DNA of 64,000 nt from Subtercola lobariae (GCF_014640255.1 NZ_BMGP01000002.1:558001-622000), one strand, 5' to 3'. Shown: positions 35,158-45,141, counted from the stretch's first letter. Notes: generated by a model from the letters alone, not told the origin. A program made the numbers and translations.

Positions 35158-35837
35158 GCAGCGTGCCGGCCACTCAGAGCCGCGCGGCACTGGTGCACGA
35201 CAGCATCAGGGCCGACATCGTTTCGGGCGCCTTGATGCCCGGCACCCCGCTGCGTCTGGCTCCGCTCGCCGCGAAGCACGACGTCAGCATGTCGGTGCTG
35301 CGTGAGGCGCTCACCCGCCTGGCCGAGCACAATCTCGCCACACTCTCCCCCAACCAGGGTTTTCGCGTCGTCGAGATCTCACGCAGCGATCTGATCGAGC
35401 TGACCGAACTGCGCACGAACCTCGAGGGGCTTGCGCTCACCCAGTCCATAACGGCAGGAGACGTGGCGTGGGAGGCCCGAGTCGTCTCTGCCCACCACGT
35501 GCTCGCCAAGGTCACCATTCCGCGCCAAGACGGCTTCGGCAGCACCGACGAGTGGAGCGAGGCGCACACCGCGTTTCACGAAGCCCTCGTCTCGGCCTGC
35601 GAGAACCGCCGCCTGCTCGCCATCACTGCGTCACTTCGCAACAGCTCTGAGCTCTACCGCCAGCTCTCCGCCCTGCCGGCCGACGAAGAACAACGCGACC
35701 TGGTCACCGAGCACGAGCAGCTCATGGTGCTCGCCACCTCCCGCCGGGTAGCGGATGCCCATGCCGCCCTCGTGCAGCACATCACCCGCACCACCGAGGT
35801 CGTTCTCGCCACCACCCTGCGCACCACCCCGCTCTAG
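35154..35837 (+). CDS. GntR (FadR-subfamily) transcriptional regulator
   Basis: The 227-residue protein has an N-terminal GntR winged helix (VHDSIRADIVSGALMPGTPL, APLAAKHDVSMSVLREALTRLAEHNLA) and an all-helical FCD effector domain (from about 90, with the metal-type HTAFHEALVSAC segment). Its GTG overlaps the stop of the monooxygenase (GTGA), so the two are coupled and it likely regulates the divergent catabolic operons. Confidence 0.88.
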   Translation: MSSVPATQSRAALVHDSIRADIVSGALMPGTPLRLAPLAAKHDVSMSVLREALTRLAEHNLATLSPNQGFRVVEISRSDLIELTELRTNLEGLALTQSITAGDVAWEARVVSAHHVLAKVTIPRQDGFGSTDEWSEAHTAFHEALVSACENRRLLAITASLRNSSELYRQLSALPADEEQRDLVTEHEQLMVLATSRRVADAHAALVQHITRTTEVVLATTLRTTPL

Positions 35838-35879
35838 CCCCCTCCACCCCACACGACCCCCGCAGCGACGAGAGAACCC

Positions 35880-35925
35880 GTTTGCGACGAGAGCACCCGT
35901 CGCGCACCCTTCTCTCGTCGCAAAC
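35880..35925. terminator. Hairpin after the GntR gene
   Basis: GTTTGCGACGAGAG (35880-35893) pairs perfectly with 35912-35925 around an 18-base loop. The right flank (CTCTCGTCGCAAACTGCTTC..) resembles the element at 39129-39194. The 229-bp gap to the NYN gene shows nothing else. Confidence 0.7.
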
Positions 35926-36066
35926 TGCTTCTCTCGCCGAGGCATGACGGTCGTGTGACGCGTGCCGGGAGTTGCTCTGCCGCATCCGGCGCAGCAGACT
36001 GAAACAAGCGCACCAGGAGCGACCTCGCCACGGGGCGTTCGCCCGGCGCTGCTAAGGAGTTCAGCT

Positions 36067-37128
36067 ATGACCGAACCGAACGATTCGCGCGTCGGCCTCT
36101 ACATCGACTTCGACAACATCGTCATCTCGCGGTACCAGCAGTTGCACGGCCGCAACGCGTTTCAGCGCGACGGCATTCGCAACTTCAACAAGTCGAACGA
36201 AGACGCCGACCCTGAGGTCGCAGCGCGGCTCGCAGCGGCCACGGTCGACTTCGACGCCATCATCGACTTCGCCGCCTCATTCGGCACGCTCGTGGTGAAC
36301 CGCGCTTACGCCGACTGGTCGGTTCCGGTGAACGCGAGCTACCAGCGGCAGCTGATGTCGCGCGCCGTCGACCTCACCCAGCTCTTCACCACCACCACAC
36401 GGGGAACGAAGAACGGCGCCGACATCAGGCTCGCCGTCGACGTGGTCGAAGACCTCTTTCGGTTGCCCGACCTCACCCACGTCATCATCATCGCCGGCGA
36501 CTCCGACTACATCGCCCTCGCCCAGAAGTCGAAACGGCTCGGGCGGTTCGTCGTGGGCATCGGTGTGGCAGGTTCGACGAGCACCTCCCTGGCCGCCGCG
36601 TGCGACGAGTTCGAAGACTACGACTCGCTGCCGGGCGTCGAGAAGGTCGCGGCCGGCTCAGCAGAGGCCGAATCGGCTGCTGCGCCCGCAACGACAAGGC
36701 GCGCTCCGGCCCGTAAAGGGGCGGCCGCCGACAGCCCCGCGACGGCAATCGAACCCACGCCCACTGAGGCCCCCAAGAAGGCTGGCAGCCGCGCGCGTCG
36801 GGCATCGACCATCCCGACGTTCTCGCACATCGACGACACCCAGTTCGACGAACCAGAACCCGCAGACGACATCGACCCGCAGCAAGTCGCCACCGAGCTT
36901 CTGGTGCGGGCCTTGCAGATCGGCCACGCCAAGGGCGACGCCGACGAATGGCTCAACACCGGCACGGTAAAGAACCAGATGCGCCGAATGGACCCGTCAT
37001 TCAACGAAAAGCCCCTCGGTTTTCGCTCGTTCACCGACTTTCTGGCCTCCCGGAGCGATGTTGCCGAGCTGAACGATGAGGGTTCGCAACGGGTCATTAG
37101 GTTGCGGCCAGAGGCCGAGCTTCGGTAG
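36067..37128 (+). CDS. NYN-domain protein with C-terminal OST-HTH/LOTUS-like domain
   Basis: The 353-residue protein has an N-terminal NYN (LabA/DUF88 PIN-like) RNase domain with catalytic acids in VGLYIDFDNIVIS (residues 8-20), GADIRLAVDVVEDLF and IIIAGDSDYIALA (about 140-152). A basic, Ala/Pro-rich linker (195-270) leads to an OST-HTH-type domain (about 280-350: VATELLVRALQIG to EKPLGFRSFTDFL). It probably acts on RNA. AAGGAG lies 7 bp before the ATG. The adjacent msrB-msrA pair starts about 130 bp later. Confidence 0.85.
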   Translation: MTEPNDSRVGLYIDFDNIVISRYQQLHGRNAFQRDGIRNFNKSNEDADPEVAARLAAATVDFDAIIDFAASFGTLVVNRAYADWSVPVNASYQRQLMSRAVDLTQLFTTTTRGTKNGADIRLAVDVVEDLFRLPDLTHVIIIAGDSDYIALAQKSKRLGRFVVGIGVAGSTSTSLAAACDEFEDYDSLPGVEKVAAGSAEAESAAAPATTRRAPARKGAAADSPATAIEPTPTEAPKKAGSRARRASTIPTFSHIDDTQFDEPEPADDIDPQQVATELLVRALQIGHAKGDADEWLNTGTVKNQMRRMDPSFNEKPLGFRSFTDFLASRSDVAELNDEGSQRVIRLRPEAELR

Positions 37129-37260
37129 CGAAGCGGATGCCCGTGGAGAGCTCACAGCGAATGCACAGCCGGGGCGCCCCAACTCGGGAACTAATCACGC
37201 CGAACCACTGTTTCACCCAGTGATGCCGCAGCCAGCGGCACAACTCAAGGAGCACTACTC

Positions 37261-37716
37261 ATGACAATCGAGTACCGCAAAGACCCCACCGCCGTCTCGC
37301 AGCTGACGCCTGAACAATTCGCCGTCACCCAGCAGAGCGCCACCGAACCGGCCTTCACCGGTGAGTTCTGGGACAACCACGACGACGGCATCTACGTCGA
37401 CATCGTTTCGGGCGAGCCGCTCTTCGCCTCTACAGACAAGTACGACAGCCGATCTGGCTGGCCGAGCTTCACCCGGCCCATCGACCCCGCGAACGTCGTG
37501 CGTCACGACGACAAGAGCTACGGCATGGTTCGCACCGAGGTTCGCTCGGCGAATGGCGACAGCCACCTCGGCCACCTGTTCGACGACGGCCCCATCGAAG
37601 ACGGTGGTCTGCGTTACTGCATCAACTCGGCTGCGCTGCGGTTCATCCCGCTGGCCGATCTCGAAACTCAGGGCTACGGTGACTATCGCAGCCTGTTCAC
37701 AACCAAGGAGGCCTAA
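37261..37716 (+). CDS. msrB: Peptide-methionine (R)-S-oxide reductase
   Basis: The 151-residue enzyme has SGWPSFT (65-71) and the catalytic Cys120 in [11 protein letters not shown]. The CxxC zinc motifs of many MsrB proteins are absent ([11 protein letters not shown] in that place), so this is the zinc-free form. It repairs oxidised methionine with MsrA, encoded 2 bp downstream. Confidence 0.93.
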   Translation: MTIEYRKDPTAVSQLTPEQFAVTQQSATEPAFTGEFWDNHDDGIYVDIVSGEPLFASTDKYDSRSGWPSFTRPIDPANVVRHDDKSYGMVRTEVRSANGDSHLGHLFDDGPIEDGGLRYCINSAALRFIPLADLETQGYGDYRSLFTTKEA

Positions 37717-37718
37717 TC

Positions 37719-38237
37719 ATGGCAACGACTGAGACCGCAATTCTGGCCGGCGGATGTTTCTGGGGTGCGCAGCAGCTGCTGCGCCGTCGCCCCGGAGTGA
37801 TTTCGTCGCGCGTGGGCTACTCGGGCGGCGACACGCCCAACGCCACGTACCGCAACCACGGTGACCACGCCGAGGCCGTCGAGATCGTCTTCGACCCTTC
37901 GGTGATCTCGTACCGCGACCTGCTCGAGTTCTTCTTTCAGATTCACGACCCGTCGACCAAGAACCGTCAGGGCAACGACGTAGGCCGCAGCTACCGCTCG
38001 GCCATCTACTACACGAACGATGAGCAAAAGCGTGTTGCGCTCGACACCATCGCCGACGTCGACGCGTCAGGCCTCTGGCCCGGCAAGGTCGTCACCGAGG
38101 TCGAGCCCGCGGGTGCGTTCTGGGAGGCCGAAGACGAGCACCAGGATTACCTGGAGAAGCTGCCCAATGGCTACACCTGCCACTACGTGCGCCCGGGCTG
38201 GAAGCTCCCACGCCGCGAGGAGCAGCTCACCAGCTAG
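37719..38237 (+). CDS. msrA: Peptide-methionine (S)-S-oxide reductase
   Basis: The 172-residue enzyme has the catalytic motif [11 protein letters not shown] (Cys13) and [31 protein letters not shown] precedes the ATG, and the gene sits directly behind msrB, so both stereoisomers of methionine sulfoxide are handled by one operon. Confidence 0.95.
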   Translation: MATTETAILAGGCFWGAQQLLRRRPGVISSRVGYSGGDTPNATYRNHGDHAEAVEIVFDPSVISYRDLLEFFFQIHDPSTKNRQGNDVGRSYRSAIYYTNDEQKRVALDTIADVDASGLWPGKVVTEVEPAGAFWEAEDEHQDYLEKLPNGYTCHYVRPGWKLPRREEQLTS

Positions 38238-38906
38238 ATGAGCGCCAACGAACGCAACACAGCTGATGGTCGCCCGTACACGATTGCCGTCTTCTGCGGG
38301 TCGAGTACGGGCAACGACCCGGTGTACCTCGAGGCCGCACGGCAGGTAGGGGCTACGCTTGCCCGCGCGGGCATCGGGGTCGTGTACGGCGGAGGGCACG
38401 TGGGACTGATGGGCGCGGTCGCTGACTCGGCACTCGCGGCTGGCGGCCACGTCATCGGGGTGATTCCGAGAGCGCTCCACGGCCGGGAGGTCATGCACGA
38501 CACCGTCACCGAACTCATCGTGGTCGAAACCATGCACGAGCGAAAGATGCTGATGGCGGAGAAGTCAGATGCGTTTCTAGCGCTGCCGGGAGGCCCGGGC
38601 ACGTTAGAAGAAATCACTGAGCAGTGGACATGGGCGCAGCTGGGCATCCACGAGAAACCATGTGGTTTCTTGAACGTCGCCGGCTACTACGACCCGCTCA
38701 TCACGCTCGTCGAGACGATGCGCGAGCGCGGCTTCACCCACCCGCGGTACACCGAGATGCTGCGCTTCTCCGACTCGATCGACGAGCTCATCGAGGCGTT
38801 CAGAACGTACCAGGCGCCGGCCCGCGTCGCGGCCTCGCCGGGCCTCGAGATGAGCACCGTGCTCGGCACGTCTGATGCCGACGAACCCGTGAGCGTGCAG
38901 CCGTGA
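38238..38906 (+). CDS. LOG-family (TIGR00730) Rossmann-fold protein
   Basis: The 222-residue protein has VFCGSSTGNDP, GGGHVGLMGAVADSAL, the key ERKMLMAEKSDAFLALPGGPGTLEE segment (PGGxGTxxE) and an IHEKPCGFLNV region. Family members hydrolyse nucleoside 5'-monophosphates (cytokinin-type phosphoribohydrolase). The ATG follows the msrA stop immediately, indicating cotranscription with msrBA. Confidence 0.9.
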   Translation: MSANERNTADGRPYTIAVFCGSSTGNDPVYLEAARQVGATLARAGIGVVYGGGHVGLMGAVADSALAAGGHVIGVIPRALHGREVMHDTVTELIVVETMHERKMLMAEKSDAFLALPGGPGTLEEITEQWTWAQLGIHEKPCGFLNVAGYYDPLITLVETMRERGFTHPRYTEMLRFSDSIDELIEAFRTYQAPARVAASPGLEMSTVLGTSDADEPVSVQP

Positions 38907-39130
38907 GCGACGGCAGAACCCCGGCCCCGCCCGCCCGCGGCAGCGAATCGTTCTGGCGAAACCTGCTGCTCGGCGAGGGCGTGGCCGTCATCGTGATTCT
39001 CGCCATCTTCAGCACCGACTACTCCCCCGTGGTCTGGCTGGCGGTGGCCATCGTCGTCATCACGACGCCCCTCGTCATCCGCGGCTTCCTGCGAGCTCGC
39101 GACCGCGACCGCGACCGCTCCGGCCGGTGA
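38903..39130 (+). CDS. Small membrane protein
   Basis: The 75-residue protein has two membrane segments (about 20-38 and 41-60) and a basic Arg/Asp tail. It starts with a GTG overlapping the LOG stop (GTGA). No family is recognised. Its stop codon lies in the left arm of the terminator hairpin. Confidence 0.7.
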   Translation: MSDGRTPAPPARGSESFWRNLLLGEGVAVIVILAIFSTDYSPVVWLAVAIVVITTPLVIRGFLRARDRDRDRSGR

Positions 39131-39194
39131 GAGAAGCCGTTTCAGACGAGAGAACCTGGCGTGCCGGCGTCTCTCGTCTGAAACGGCTTCTCTC
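39129..39194. terminator. Bidirectional terminator with 24-bp perfect arms
   Basis: Perfect inverted arms at 39129-39152 and 39171-39194 (beginning GAGAGAAGCCGTTTCAGACG) with an 18-base loop separate the msr operon from the convergent thiolase. Confidence 0.9.
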
Positions 39195-39220
39195 GCGGGC
39201 GGCGTAACTGCGAGAGCTGG

Positions 39221-40417
39221 TCAGCAGACCTCGAAGAGGCCCGCCGCGCCCATGCCGCCGCCGATGCACATGGTGACGACGACGTATTTGGCGCCGCGGC
39301 GCTTGCCCTCGATGAGAGAGTGGCCCACGAGGCGCGCGCCCGTCATGCCGTAGGGATGCCCGACCGAGATGCCACCGCCGTTGACGTTGTAGATCGCGGG
39401 GTCGATGCCCAGGGCATCCCGGCAGTACAGAGCTTGTGACGCGAAGGCCTCGTTGAGTTCCCAGAGCCCGATGTCGTCGATGGTCAGCCCGTGCTGCTTC
39501 AGCAGCTTCGGCACTGCGTAGATGGGGCCGATGCCCATTTCGTCGGGCGCGACGCCGGCCACGGCCATACCGCGGTAGACACCGAGAGGTGCGAGGCCAC
39601 GGGCATCCGCTTCGCCCCGCTCCATCAGCACAGAGGCAGAACCGCCGTCAGAGAGCTGCGACGAGTTGCCCGCAGTGACACTCGAGACGGTGCTCGCAGT
39701 GCCGTCGGCAAGCACGGTACGAAGCGACGAGAGGCCTTCGAGCGTGGTCGACGGCCGGTTGCCTTCGTCTTTGGCGAGCGTGACCGTTTCGAAGCCGATG
39801 GTTCCGTCGGCCGCAGCCACGCCCATCTCGGTGGTGAACGCCACGATCTCGTCGTCGAACAGCCCGGCAGCCTGTGCTGCAGCGGTGCGCTGCTGCGAGA
39901 GCAGGGCGAACTCGTCTTGCGCGTCACGGCTCACGCCGTATCGCTCTGCCACGATCTCGGCCGTGTAGAGCATCGGCAGGTAGATGTCGGCGTGTTCTGC
40001 CTCGAGTCGCGGGTCACGAGCCCGGTAGGTGTTCATGTGCTCGTTCTGCACGAGCGAAATAGATTCGACGCCGCCGCCCACCACGATCTGCATGCCGTCG
40101 ACCATGATCTGCTTCGCGGCCGTGGCGATAGCCATCAGCCCTGATGAACACTGGCGATCGATGGTCATTCCAGGCACGGTGACGGGCAAACCGGCGCGCA
40201 AAGCGGCCTGACGGGCGATGTTTTGGCCCGAGGAGCCCTCTTGCATCGCGGTGCCGAGAACCACGTCATCGATCGAGGCGGGGTCTACTCCCGCGCGCGC
40301 AACCGCATTCTCAATGGCGTGAGAGGCGAGCGCCTGAGCCTGCGTGTTGTTGAACGCACCTCGGTACGCCCGACCGATCGGTGTGCGTGCGGTCGAAACG
40401 ATTACTGCTTCTCTCAC
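39221..40417 (-). CDS. Acetyl-CoA acyltransferase (thiolase, FadA-like)
   Basis: The 398-residue thiolase has the nucleophile in [12 protein letters not shown] (Cys near 90), [21 protein letters not shown] and the second Cys in [11 protein letters not shown]. It cleaves 3-oxoacyl-CoA. Start is GTG with GGGAGC upstream. Behind the TetR gene, it is probably its target and part of a beta-oxidation or aromatic acid side-chain pathway. Confidence 0.92.
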   Translation of the reverse strand: MREAVIVSTARTPIGRAYRGAFNNTQAQALASHAIENAVARAGVDPASIDDVVLGTAMQEGSSGQNIARQAALRAGLPVTVPGMTIDRQCSSGLMAIATAAKQIMVDGMQIVVGGGVESISLVQNEHMNTYRARDPRLEAEHADIYLPMLYTAEIVAERYGVSRDAQDEFALLSQQRTAAAQAAGLFDDEIVAFTTEMGVAAADGTIGFETVTLAKDEGNRPSTTLEGLSSLRTVLADGTASTVSSVTAGNSSQLSDGGSASVLMERGEADARGLAPLGVYRGMAVAGVAPDEMGIGPIYAVPKLLKQHGLTIDDIGLWELNEAFASQALYCRDALGIDPAIYNVNGGGISVGHPYGMTGARLVGHSLIEGKRRGAKYVVVTMCIGGGMGAAGLFEVC

Positions 40418-40503
40418 GATGCTCCCTAACTAGCTGTCAGCTGTGACAGACAATAGTGCCAGTGCGACAGTAGCAGAGGTCAATAGGCCCACCAAACTCA
40501 GCC

Positions 40504-41127
40504 TCAGACTCGTACCTTTTGCACCATCATCACGGCGTTTTCGGCGATCTCGTCGGCGATATCGTCAATCGAGACGGGAATGCCGGTCTCGTACCACCAG
40601 GCCACCGAATCGCACATACCGGCCAGCGACTGAGCAGCGACCTCGGGATGCACGGGGCGAAACTCTCCGGCCGCAATACCGCTCTCGAGAATCTCTGTGA
40701 TCATCGCGAGCGCCTCTAACCGGGCATTGGTATAGACGACAGTGAGCGCCTCGGGCAGCTCTGACTCCGAGCGCAACATCATCTGAAACCGGGCCCTGTT
40801 GTTGGCGCGGTCGGTGACGAGAAGGCGCACCAGATTGCGCAGCTTCTGGCCGTTATTCGGGTTGTCATGGATGACCGCACGAATGCGGCCCTCTGTTTTC
40901 ATGGTCAGGTCACTGACAACGGTGAGCAGAATCTCTTCTTTACTGTGCACGTAGTAGTACAGCGCCTGGCGCGTGATGCCGGCCGCATCGGCTATGTCTT
41001 GCGGCGAGGTTGCGGCATAGCCCTTCTCGGCGAACAACCCGAAGGCCGTGTCGAAAATGCGCATCTTGATCTCGTCGCGCCGGGTCGCGCGAGGCGTTTT
41101 CGTTTCGGGGCTGACGACTGGCGACAT
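40504..41127 (-). CDS. TetR-family regulator (fatty-acid/aromatic catabolism)
   Basis: The 207-residue protein has a TetR HTH (about 20-65: AEKGYAATSPQDIADAAGITRQALYYYVHSKEEIL) and a KstR2-like C-terminal domain (RNLVRLLVTDRANNRARFQMMLRSE). It sits between the IclR gene (2 bp downstream of its stop) and the thiolase, all on the minus strand. It likely senses an acyl-CoA. Confidence 0.87.
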   Translation of the reverse strand: MSPVVSPETKTPRATRRDEIKMRIFDTAFGLFAEKGYAATSPQDIADAAGITRQALYYYVHSKEEILLTVVSDLTMKTEGRIRAVIHDNPNNGQKLRNLVRLLVTDRANNRARFQMMLRSESELPEALTVVYTNARLEALAMITEILESGIAAGEFRPVHPEVAAQSLAGMCDSVAWWYETGIPVSIDDIADEIAENAVMMVQKVRV

Positions 41128-41129
41128 GC

Positions 41130-41975
41130 CTAGACCTTAGCCGACCTGCCAGATACGCCAGGTTCGCCCGGCTCGCGCCGTTTGCCAGACTCGCCCGGTT
41201 CGCCGAGGTCGGCCGACACCAGCCGCGCCATTTCGATGAGTTTCGCCCGGTTGTGGGCCCGCTCGGCCGGCTTCACGTTTTCGTGCGGCAGCACAAGCGT
41301 CGCCACCACGGGCATCGGGTCGCCGGCCGAGAAGATGGGTACCGAAATCGACGAGATGCCGCGGATGACCGCACCCGACGTTTCGGCGTACCCCAACGAC
41401 CGAACGCTCTGTCGAATCTCTTGCAGATCTTTGCGCGACCCGGGCAGGCTCGGTGCCGACTCCCGATTGATCCCGACAGCCTTCTCGGTCATTTTCTCGG
41501 GCAGGTAGGCCAGATAGACGTGACCGGCTGACGACGCCAGAATCGGCAGAATCGCTCCGAGCCGAGCAGTCAATGGCAAAGCGTGGGTGCCGTAATCCCA
41601 CCGCACGATCACCGGGCCCTCGTCGCTCCACACCGCGAGGTTGATGGAGTGACCGGTCTCATCGCGAAGTTTCGGCGTGTGCTCTGAAATGAGCGCGACG
41701 TCGTTCGTGCGCCGCAGCGATTCGCCGCCCAGCCGCCGCATGGCGGGGCCCAAGTCGTACAGATTCGTGGTGGGCGACTGCGCCGTCAAGCCGACGCGGC
41801 CGAGCGACACGAGGTACCGGTGAATCTTGCTGGGCTGAGAATCGCAGGCACGAGCGATGTCATTGAGCGACATCGGGGCGCCACCCGTCTCGAGCGCGAA
41901 CAACACTCGAGCCGCGATTTCAACCGACTGGATGCCCTGCCTGGGCTCCCCCGCGCCTCGTTGTTGCTCTGACAT
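41130..41975 (-). CDS. IclR-family regulator
   Basis: The 281-residue protein (ATG 41975, AAGGG upstream) has a winged helix (MSLNDIARACDSQPSKIHRYLVSLGRVGL) and an IclR effector domain (RLGAILPILASSAGHVYLAYL, GAVIRGISSISVPIF). The C-terminus carries a repetitive Gly-Glu-Pro/Ser tail encoded by 9-12-bp repeats. It follows the MFS gene and probably controls the aromatic uptake and hydroxylase genes around it. ATG 41990 is an alternative start. Confidence 0.87.
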   Translation of the reverse strand: MSEQQRGAGEPRQGIQSVEIAARVLFALETGGAPMSLNDIARACDSQPSKIHRYLVSLGRVGLTAQSPTTNLYDLGPAMRRLGGESLRRTNDVALISEHTPKLRDETGHSINLAVWSDEGPVIVRWDYGTHALPLTARLGAILPILASSAGHVYLAYLPEKMTEKAVGINRESAPSLPGSRKDLQEIRQSVRSLGYAETSGAVIRGISSISVPIFSAGDPMPVVATLVLPHENVKPAERAHNRAKLIEMARLVSADLGEPGESGKRREPGEPGVSGRSAKV

Positions 41976-42061
41976 CGCACCCTTGTTCATCGCGCTCTGC
42001 GGGCAGCTGCCCACTCACGATGCTACTCATGCCCGGTGCTTCTGATGCGCTGCGACGCCGT

Positions 42062-43387
42062 TCACGCAAGGTTCTGTTCACGCGCGACCGCCTGCTCGGT
42101 GCTGAGCGGCGCGATGCGCGGAACGAGCAGCGCCACTAGAGCGCCGAACACCCCGATGATGGCGAACACGTAGAAATTCCACTGCGTAGCAAGCCCCGAC
42201 GTGAGCACCCAGGCACCGAGAAGGGGGCCGACCATGGCTCCCGGGCGACCCGCGGCGAGTGCCCACGACAGCCCGCTGCCTCGCAGCGCATCCGGATACC
42301 GGCTGACGATGAGCCCGTTGACGAGCGACTGCGAACCGATCAGCCCGAATCCGCTGACGAACATGAGCACGATGAGCACCCCGAGGTTGGGGCGCATGGC
42401 GAGCAGCGTCAGGCTGAGGGCACCGATAGCGAACGCAATGACGACCATGCGTTTGGCGCCGAACCGGTCGGCCAGACGGCCGCCCAGAACCATGCCCACG
42501 CCGGCGCCGACCCACAGCACGGCGGTCTGCAGTAGTGCCGAGCCGAGCGAGAAGCCCGCCGCCTGCATGATGGAGGGCAACCAGGTACTGATGCCGAAGA
42601 CCAGCAGAAGCCCAGCGAACGACATGAGCCAGAACAAGATGGTGCTGGTTCGCACTGAATGCGCGAAGAGCGGGCCGAGGCCGAGCTTCGAACCACGAGC
42701 CTGCGCAGCCGGAAGCACGGGCATCGGCAGGTTCATGGTGCGAGAGAGCGCCTGGGCCTCAGCCGTGCGACCTGTGCGCAGCAGAAACACCGGGCTGTCG
42801 GGAAAGAGGCGCAGGGCGAACGGAAAGATGATGATGGCCGGTATGAGGCCGGCCACGTAGATCCACCGAAACGATTGGGCCGGCAGAAGGGCCGCGCCGA
42901 GCAACGGCGCCGCGAGGCCGCCGAGCGCGTAGCCCGCCATCGTCAGGCCGATGTTGCGGTTGCGTCGCCCGGGGGCAGAGAGGTCGGCGACGTAGGCGAG
43001 CAGCGTCGGCAGCACGATGCCCAACCCGATACCTACCAAGAATCGCCCGATGCCGAACACGGCGCTCGACGGAGCCACCGCGGTCAGAGCCATGCCCAGC
43101 GAGAACACGACAATGCTGACCAGAATGAGTCGCCGCGCGCCCAGTCGGTTGACGGCGGCTCCCGAGGCGGCCGCGCCGAGCAGCATGCCGAACGCCGTAA
43201 CCGATCCGAGCAGCCCCGCCAGCCCGGCGTTGATGCCGAGCGACTGGTCGTGCAGCAGCGAGGGAACTGTGGTGCCGAAACACGCGAGGTCGAATCCCTC
43301 GAGCAGCGAGATGACGGCGGCGATGGTGATGAGGGCGGGTTCTTTGATGGCAACGCTGGCGCGTCGTTGCGCCGTGAGGGTGGTCAT
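42062..43387 (-). CDS. MFS transporter (aromatic acid:H+ symporter, AAHS-like)
   Basis: The 441-residue protein has 12 membrane segments. It carries GFDLACFGTTVPSLLHD in the first helix, AVNRLGARRLI (loop 2-3, DRxGRR-like), and a second similar loop LADRFGAKRMV, as in BenK/PcaK transporters. It is 8 bp downstream of the MhpA-like hydroxylase gene in one operon, so it probably imports its aromatic acid substrate. Confidence 0.88.
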   Translation of the reverse strand: MTTLTAQRRASVAIKEPALITIAAVISLLEGFDLACFGTTVPSLLHDQSLGINAGLAGLLGSVTAFGMLLGAAASGAAVNRLGARRLILVSIVVFSLGMALTAVAPSSAVFGIGRFLVGIGLGIVLPTLLAYVADLSAPGRRNRNIGLTMAGYALGGLAAPLLGAALLPAQSFRWIYVAGLIPAIIIFPFALRLFPDSPVFLLRTGRTAEAQALSRTMNLPMPVLPAAQARGSKLGLGPLFAHSVRTSTILFWLMSFAGLLLVFGISTWLPSIMQAAGFSLGSALLQTAVLWVGAGVGMVLGGRLADRFGAKRMVVIAFAIGALSLTLLAMRPNLGVLIVLMFVSGFGLIGSQSLVNGLIVSRYPDALRGSGLSWALAAGRPGAMVGPLLGAWVLTSGLATQWNFYVFAIIGVFGALVALLVPRIAPLSTEQAVAREQNLA

Positions 43388-43395
43388 TTCAGCTC

Positions 43396-45096
43396 CTAGA
43401 TGATTGGTGAAACCAGGTGGATGTTCAACTGCGCGTGCACGTCGGCGATAAGCCCTGACAGCTCGGCTGAGTCACCGGCCGTTCCAAACACGTAGTGGTC
43501 GGGCCGCACGATGACTGCGGCGGCATCATTCGCGGCGAACCAGCGGGCGTACGTGCCGGTGACGTCAGTCAGCGACGTGGCGGCGCCGGGAGTGGGCGCA
43601 GACGCCGAGGCGGTAGCCGACGCAGACGTCGCCGCAACTCCGCCGGCCGGCCCAGAGGCCGCGTCGCCGAAGTCGACAAGAACGTCGAACAGCTCGCTCG
43701 CGAGCGAAGCGGTCTCGTCGTCGAGCAGGTCGCGGCGTTGCAGAATCAGGGTGAGGCCCCGCCCCGCAACGTCGTCGAAGAGACCGGCAACGCTTCTGCC
43801 GGTAGCGCGAACCTCCGCCTGCGGCATGATCGTGCCCCGCGCGGCGCCTGGGCTTGGGCTGAGAAAACCACTCTCGAGCGAGGGCATGCGTACCTTCGAC
43901 GGTTTCACCTGGGCGGCGCGCTCGGCGAGCAGCCGGGCATCCCGAACAGACGCGGCCTCGGGGTCGCGCATGGTCTGAATGCGGCCGAGCTCGATTCCCT
44001 GGCGCACCACCGACTCGACGTGCGGCGCCCGTTCGGCCTGGTAGGTCGCCAGCAGGTCGTCAGCTGCCCGCCCGGTGAGCACAAGGTCGAGTTTGAAGGC
44101 GAGATTCTGGGCGTCACGGATGCCCGAGCACATGCCCTGGCCGAGAAACGGTGGCATCTGATGAGCCGAGTCGCCGGCCAGAAAGATGCGCCCCTGGCTC
44201 CACGTGTCGACCAGAATCGAGCGGAACGTGTACGTCGCCACTCGAATCAGCTCTGCCTTGTCGGGCGTGAGGTAGTCGGCGACACGCGCCCAGACCTTCG
44301 AGGGGGCACTCTCGACGCCGAACTGCTCTACGTTCTCGAGCATGAAGCTGAAACGGTGATGAGTGGGGCCGATGCCCATGCTCGTGGCGGGTTGTGCGGG
44401 GTTGCACACCTGGCGGGCCATCGGAATGTCGACGGGGGCGGTCAGTTCGAAGTCGCAGACCATCCAGGGTTCGCTGAAGCCGAGGTCGGTGATCTGGCCG
44501 CCGATGGCGTCGCGGGTGAAGCTGTTGCCTCCGTCGGCCGCGATGACGTACGAGGCGGTGACGAGTTCCTCGCCGCCGGCACTCGCGTCGCTCAGATCCG
44601 CGCCGACAGCACCCGCGCCACCCGCGGCCGCGGCGCCCGCACCGCGCGCGGCGACACCGCCGATGACCACATCGACCCCGTCTGCACGGTGCCGGTACGC
44701 CGTCACCGCCGTGCTGAACCGAATCTCCACGTTGCCGGTCGCGATACACGCCTCGTAGAGCGCCTGCTCCAGCTCGGGCTGGTACATCTGAAACCACTCG
44801 GGCCAGCCGCTGACGCCGTCGAGTGCGAACGAGTGCTCGATGAGCACCTCGTTCGCCCCGTTGACCCAGTCGTAGGTCTCTTGCACGTGCAGCAGCGGCA
44901 GCAGCGCATCGGCGATGCCGAGCTGCTGAAACGTGCGCATGGTCTCGTCGTCGAACGTGGCCGCGCGGGGCAGTCCGAACAGGCCGCCGTACCGCTCGAA
45001 CAGCACAACACGGTGCCCGGCCTGGCCGAGCAGGGCCGCCGCCACCATTCCGACCGGGCCGCATCCGACAACCGCTACGTCATATTCGTTCGCCAT
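43396..45096 (-). CDS. MhpA-like FAD-dependent hydroxylase (3-(3-hydroxyphenyl)propionate hydroxylase family)
   Basis: The protein of about 566 residues is a class A flavoprotein monooxygenase. It has VAVVGCGPVGMVAAALLGQAGH (about 6-27), the RAATFDDETMRTFQQLGI segment typical of MhpA, FLAGDSAHQMPPFLGQGMCSGIRDAQNLAFKL (GD motif) and a C-terminal thioredoxin-like region. Two Gly/Ala- and Ser/Ala/Thr-rich inserts (ARGAGAAAAGGAGAVGADL; ATSASATASASAPTPGAATS) break it. It precedes the MFS gene and is divergent from the decarboxylase-like gene. The substrate may be resorcinol or a phenylpropanoid. Confidence 0.87.
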   Translation of the reverse strand: MANEYDVAVVGCGPVGMVAAALLGQAGHRVVLFERYGGLFGLPRAATFDDETMRTFQQLGIADALLPLLHVQETYDWVNGANEVLIEHSFALDGVSGWPEWFQMYQPELEQALYEACIATGNVEIRFSTAVTAYRHRADGVDVVIGGVAARGAGAAAAGGAGAVGADLSDASAGGEELVTASYVIAADGGNSFTRDAIGGQITDLGFSEPWMVCDFELTAPVDIPMARQVCNPAQPATSMGIGPTHHRFSFMLENVEQFGVESAPSKVWARVADYLTPDKAELIRVATYTFRSILVDTWSQGRIFLAGDSAHQMPPFLGQGMCSGIRDAQNLAFKLDLVLTGRAADDLLATYQAERAPHVESVVRQGIELGRIQTMRDPEAASVRDARLLAERAAQVKPSKVRMPSLESGFLSPSPGAARGTIMPQAEVRATGRSVAGLFDDVAGRGLTLILQRRDLLDDETASLASELFDVLVDFGDAASGPAGGVAATSASATASASAPTPGAATSLTDVTGTYARWFAANDAAAVIVRPDHYVFGTAGDSAELSGLIADVHAQLNIHLVSPII

Positions 45097-45141
45097 GTAT
45101 GTTTCTGCACCCCTTCGTGAGTTGATCTGCATTGACGGTAT

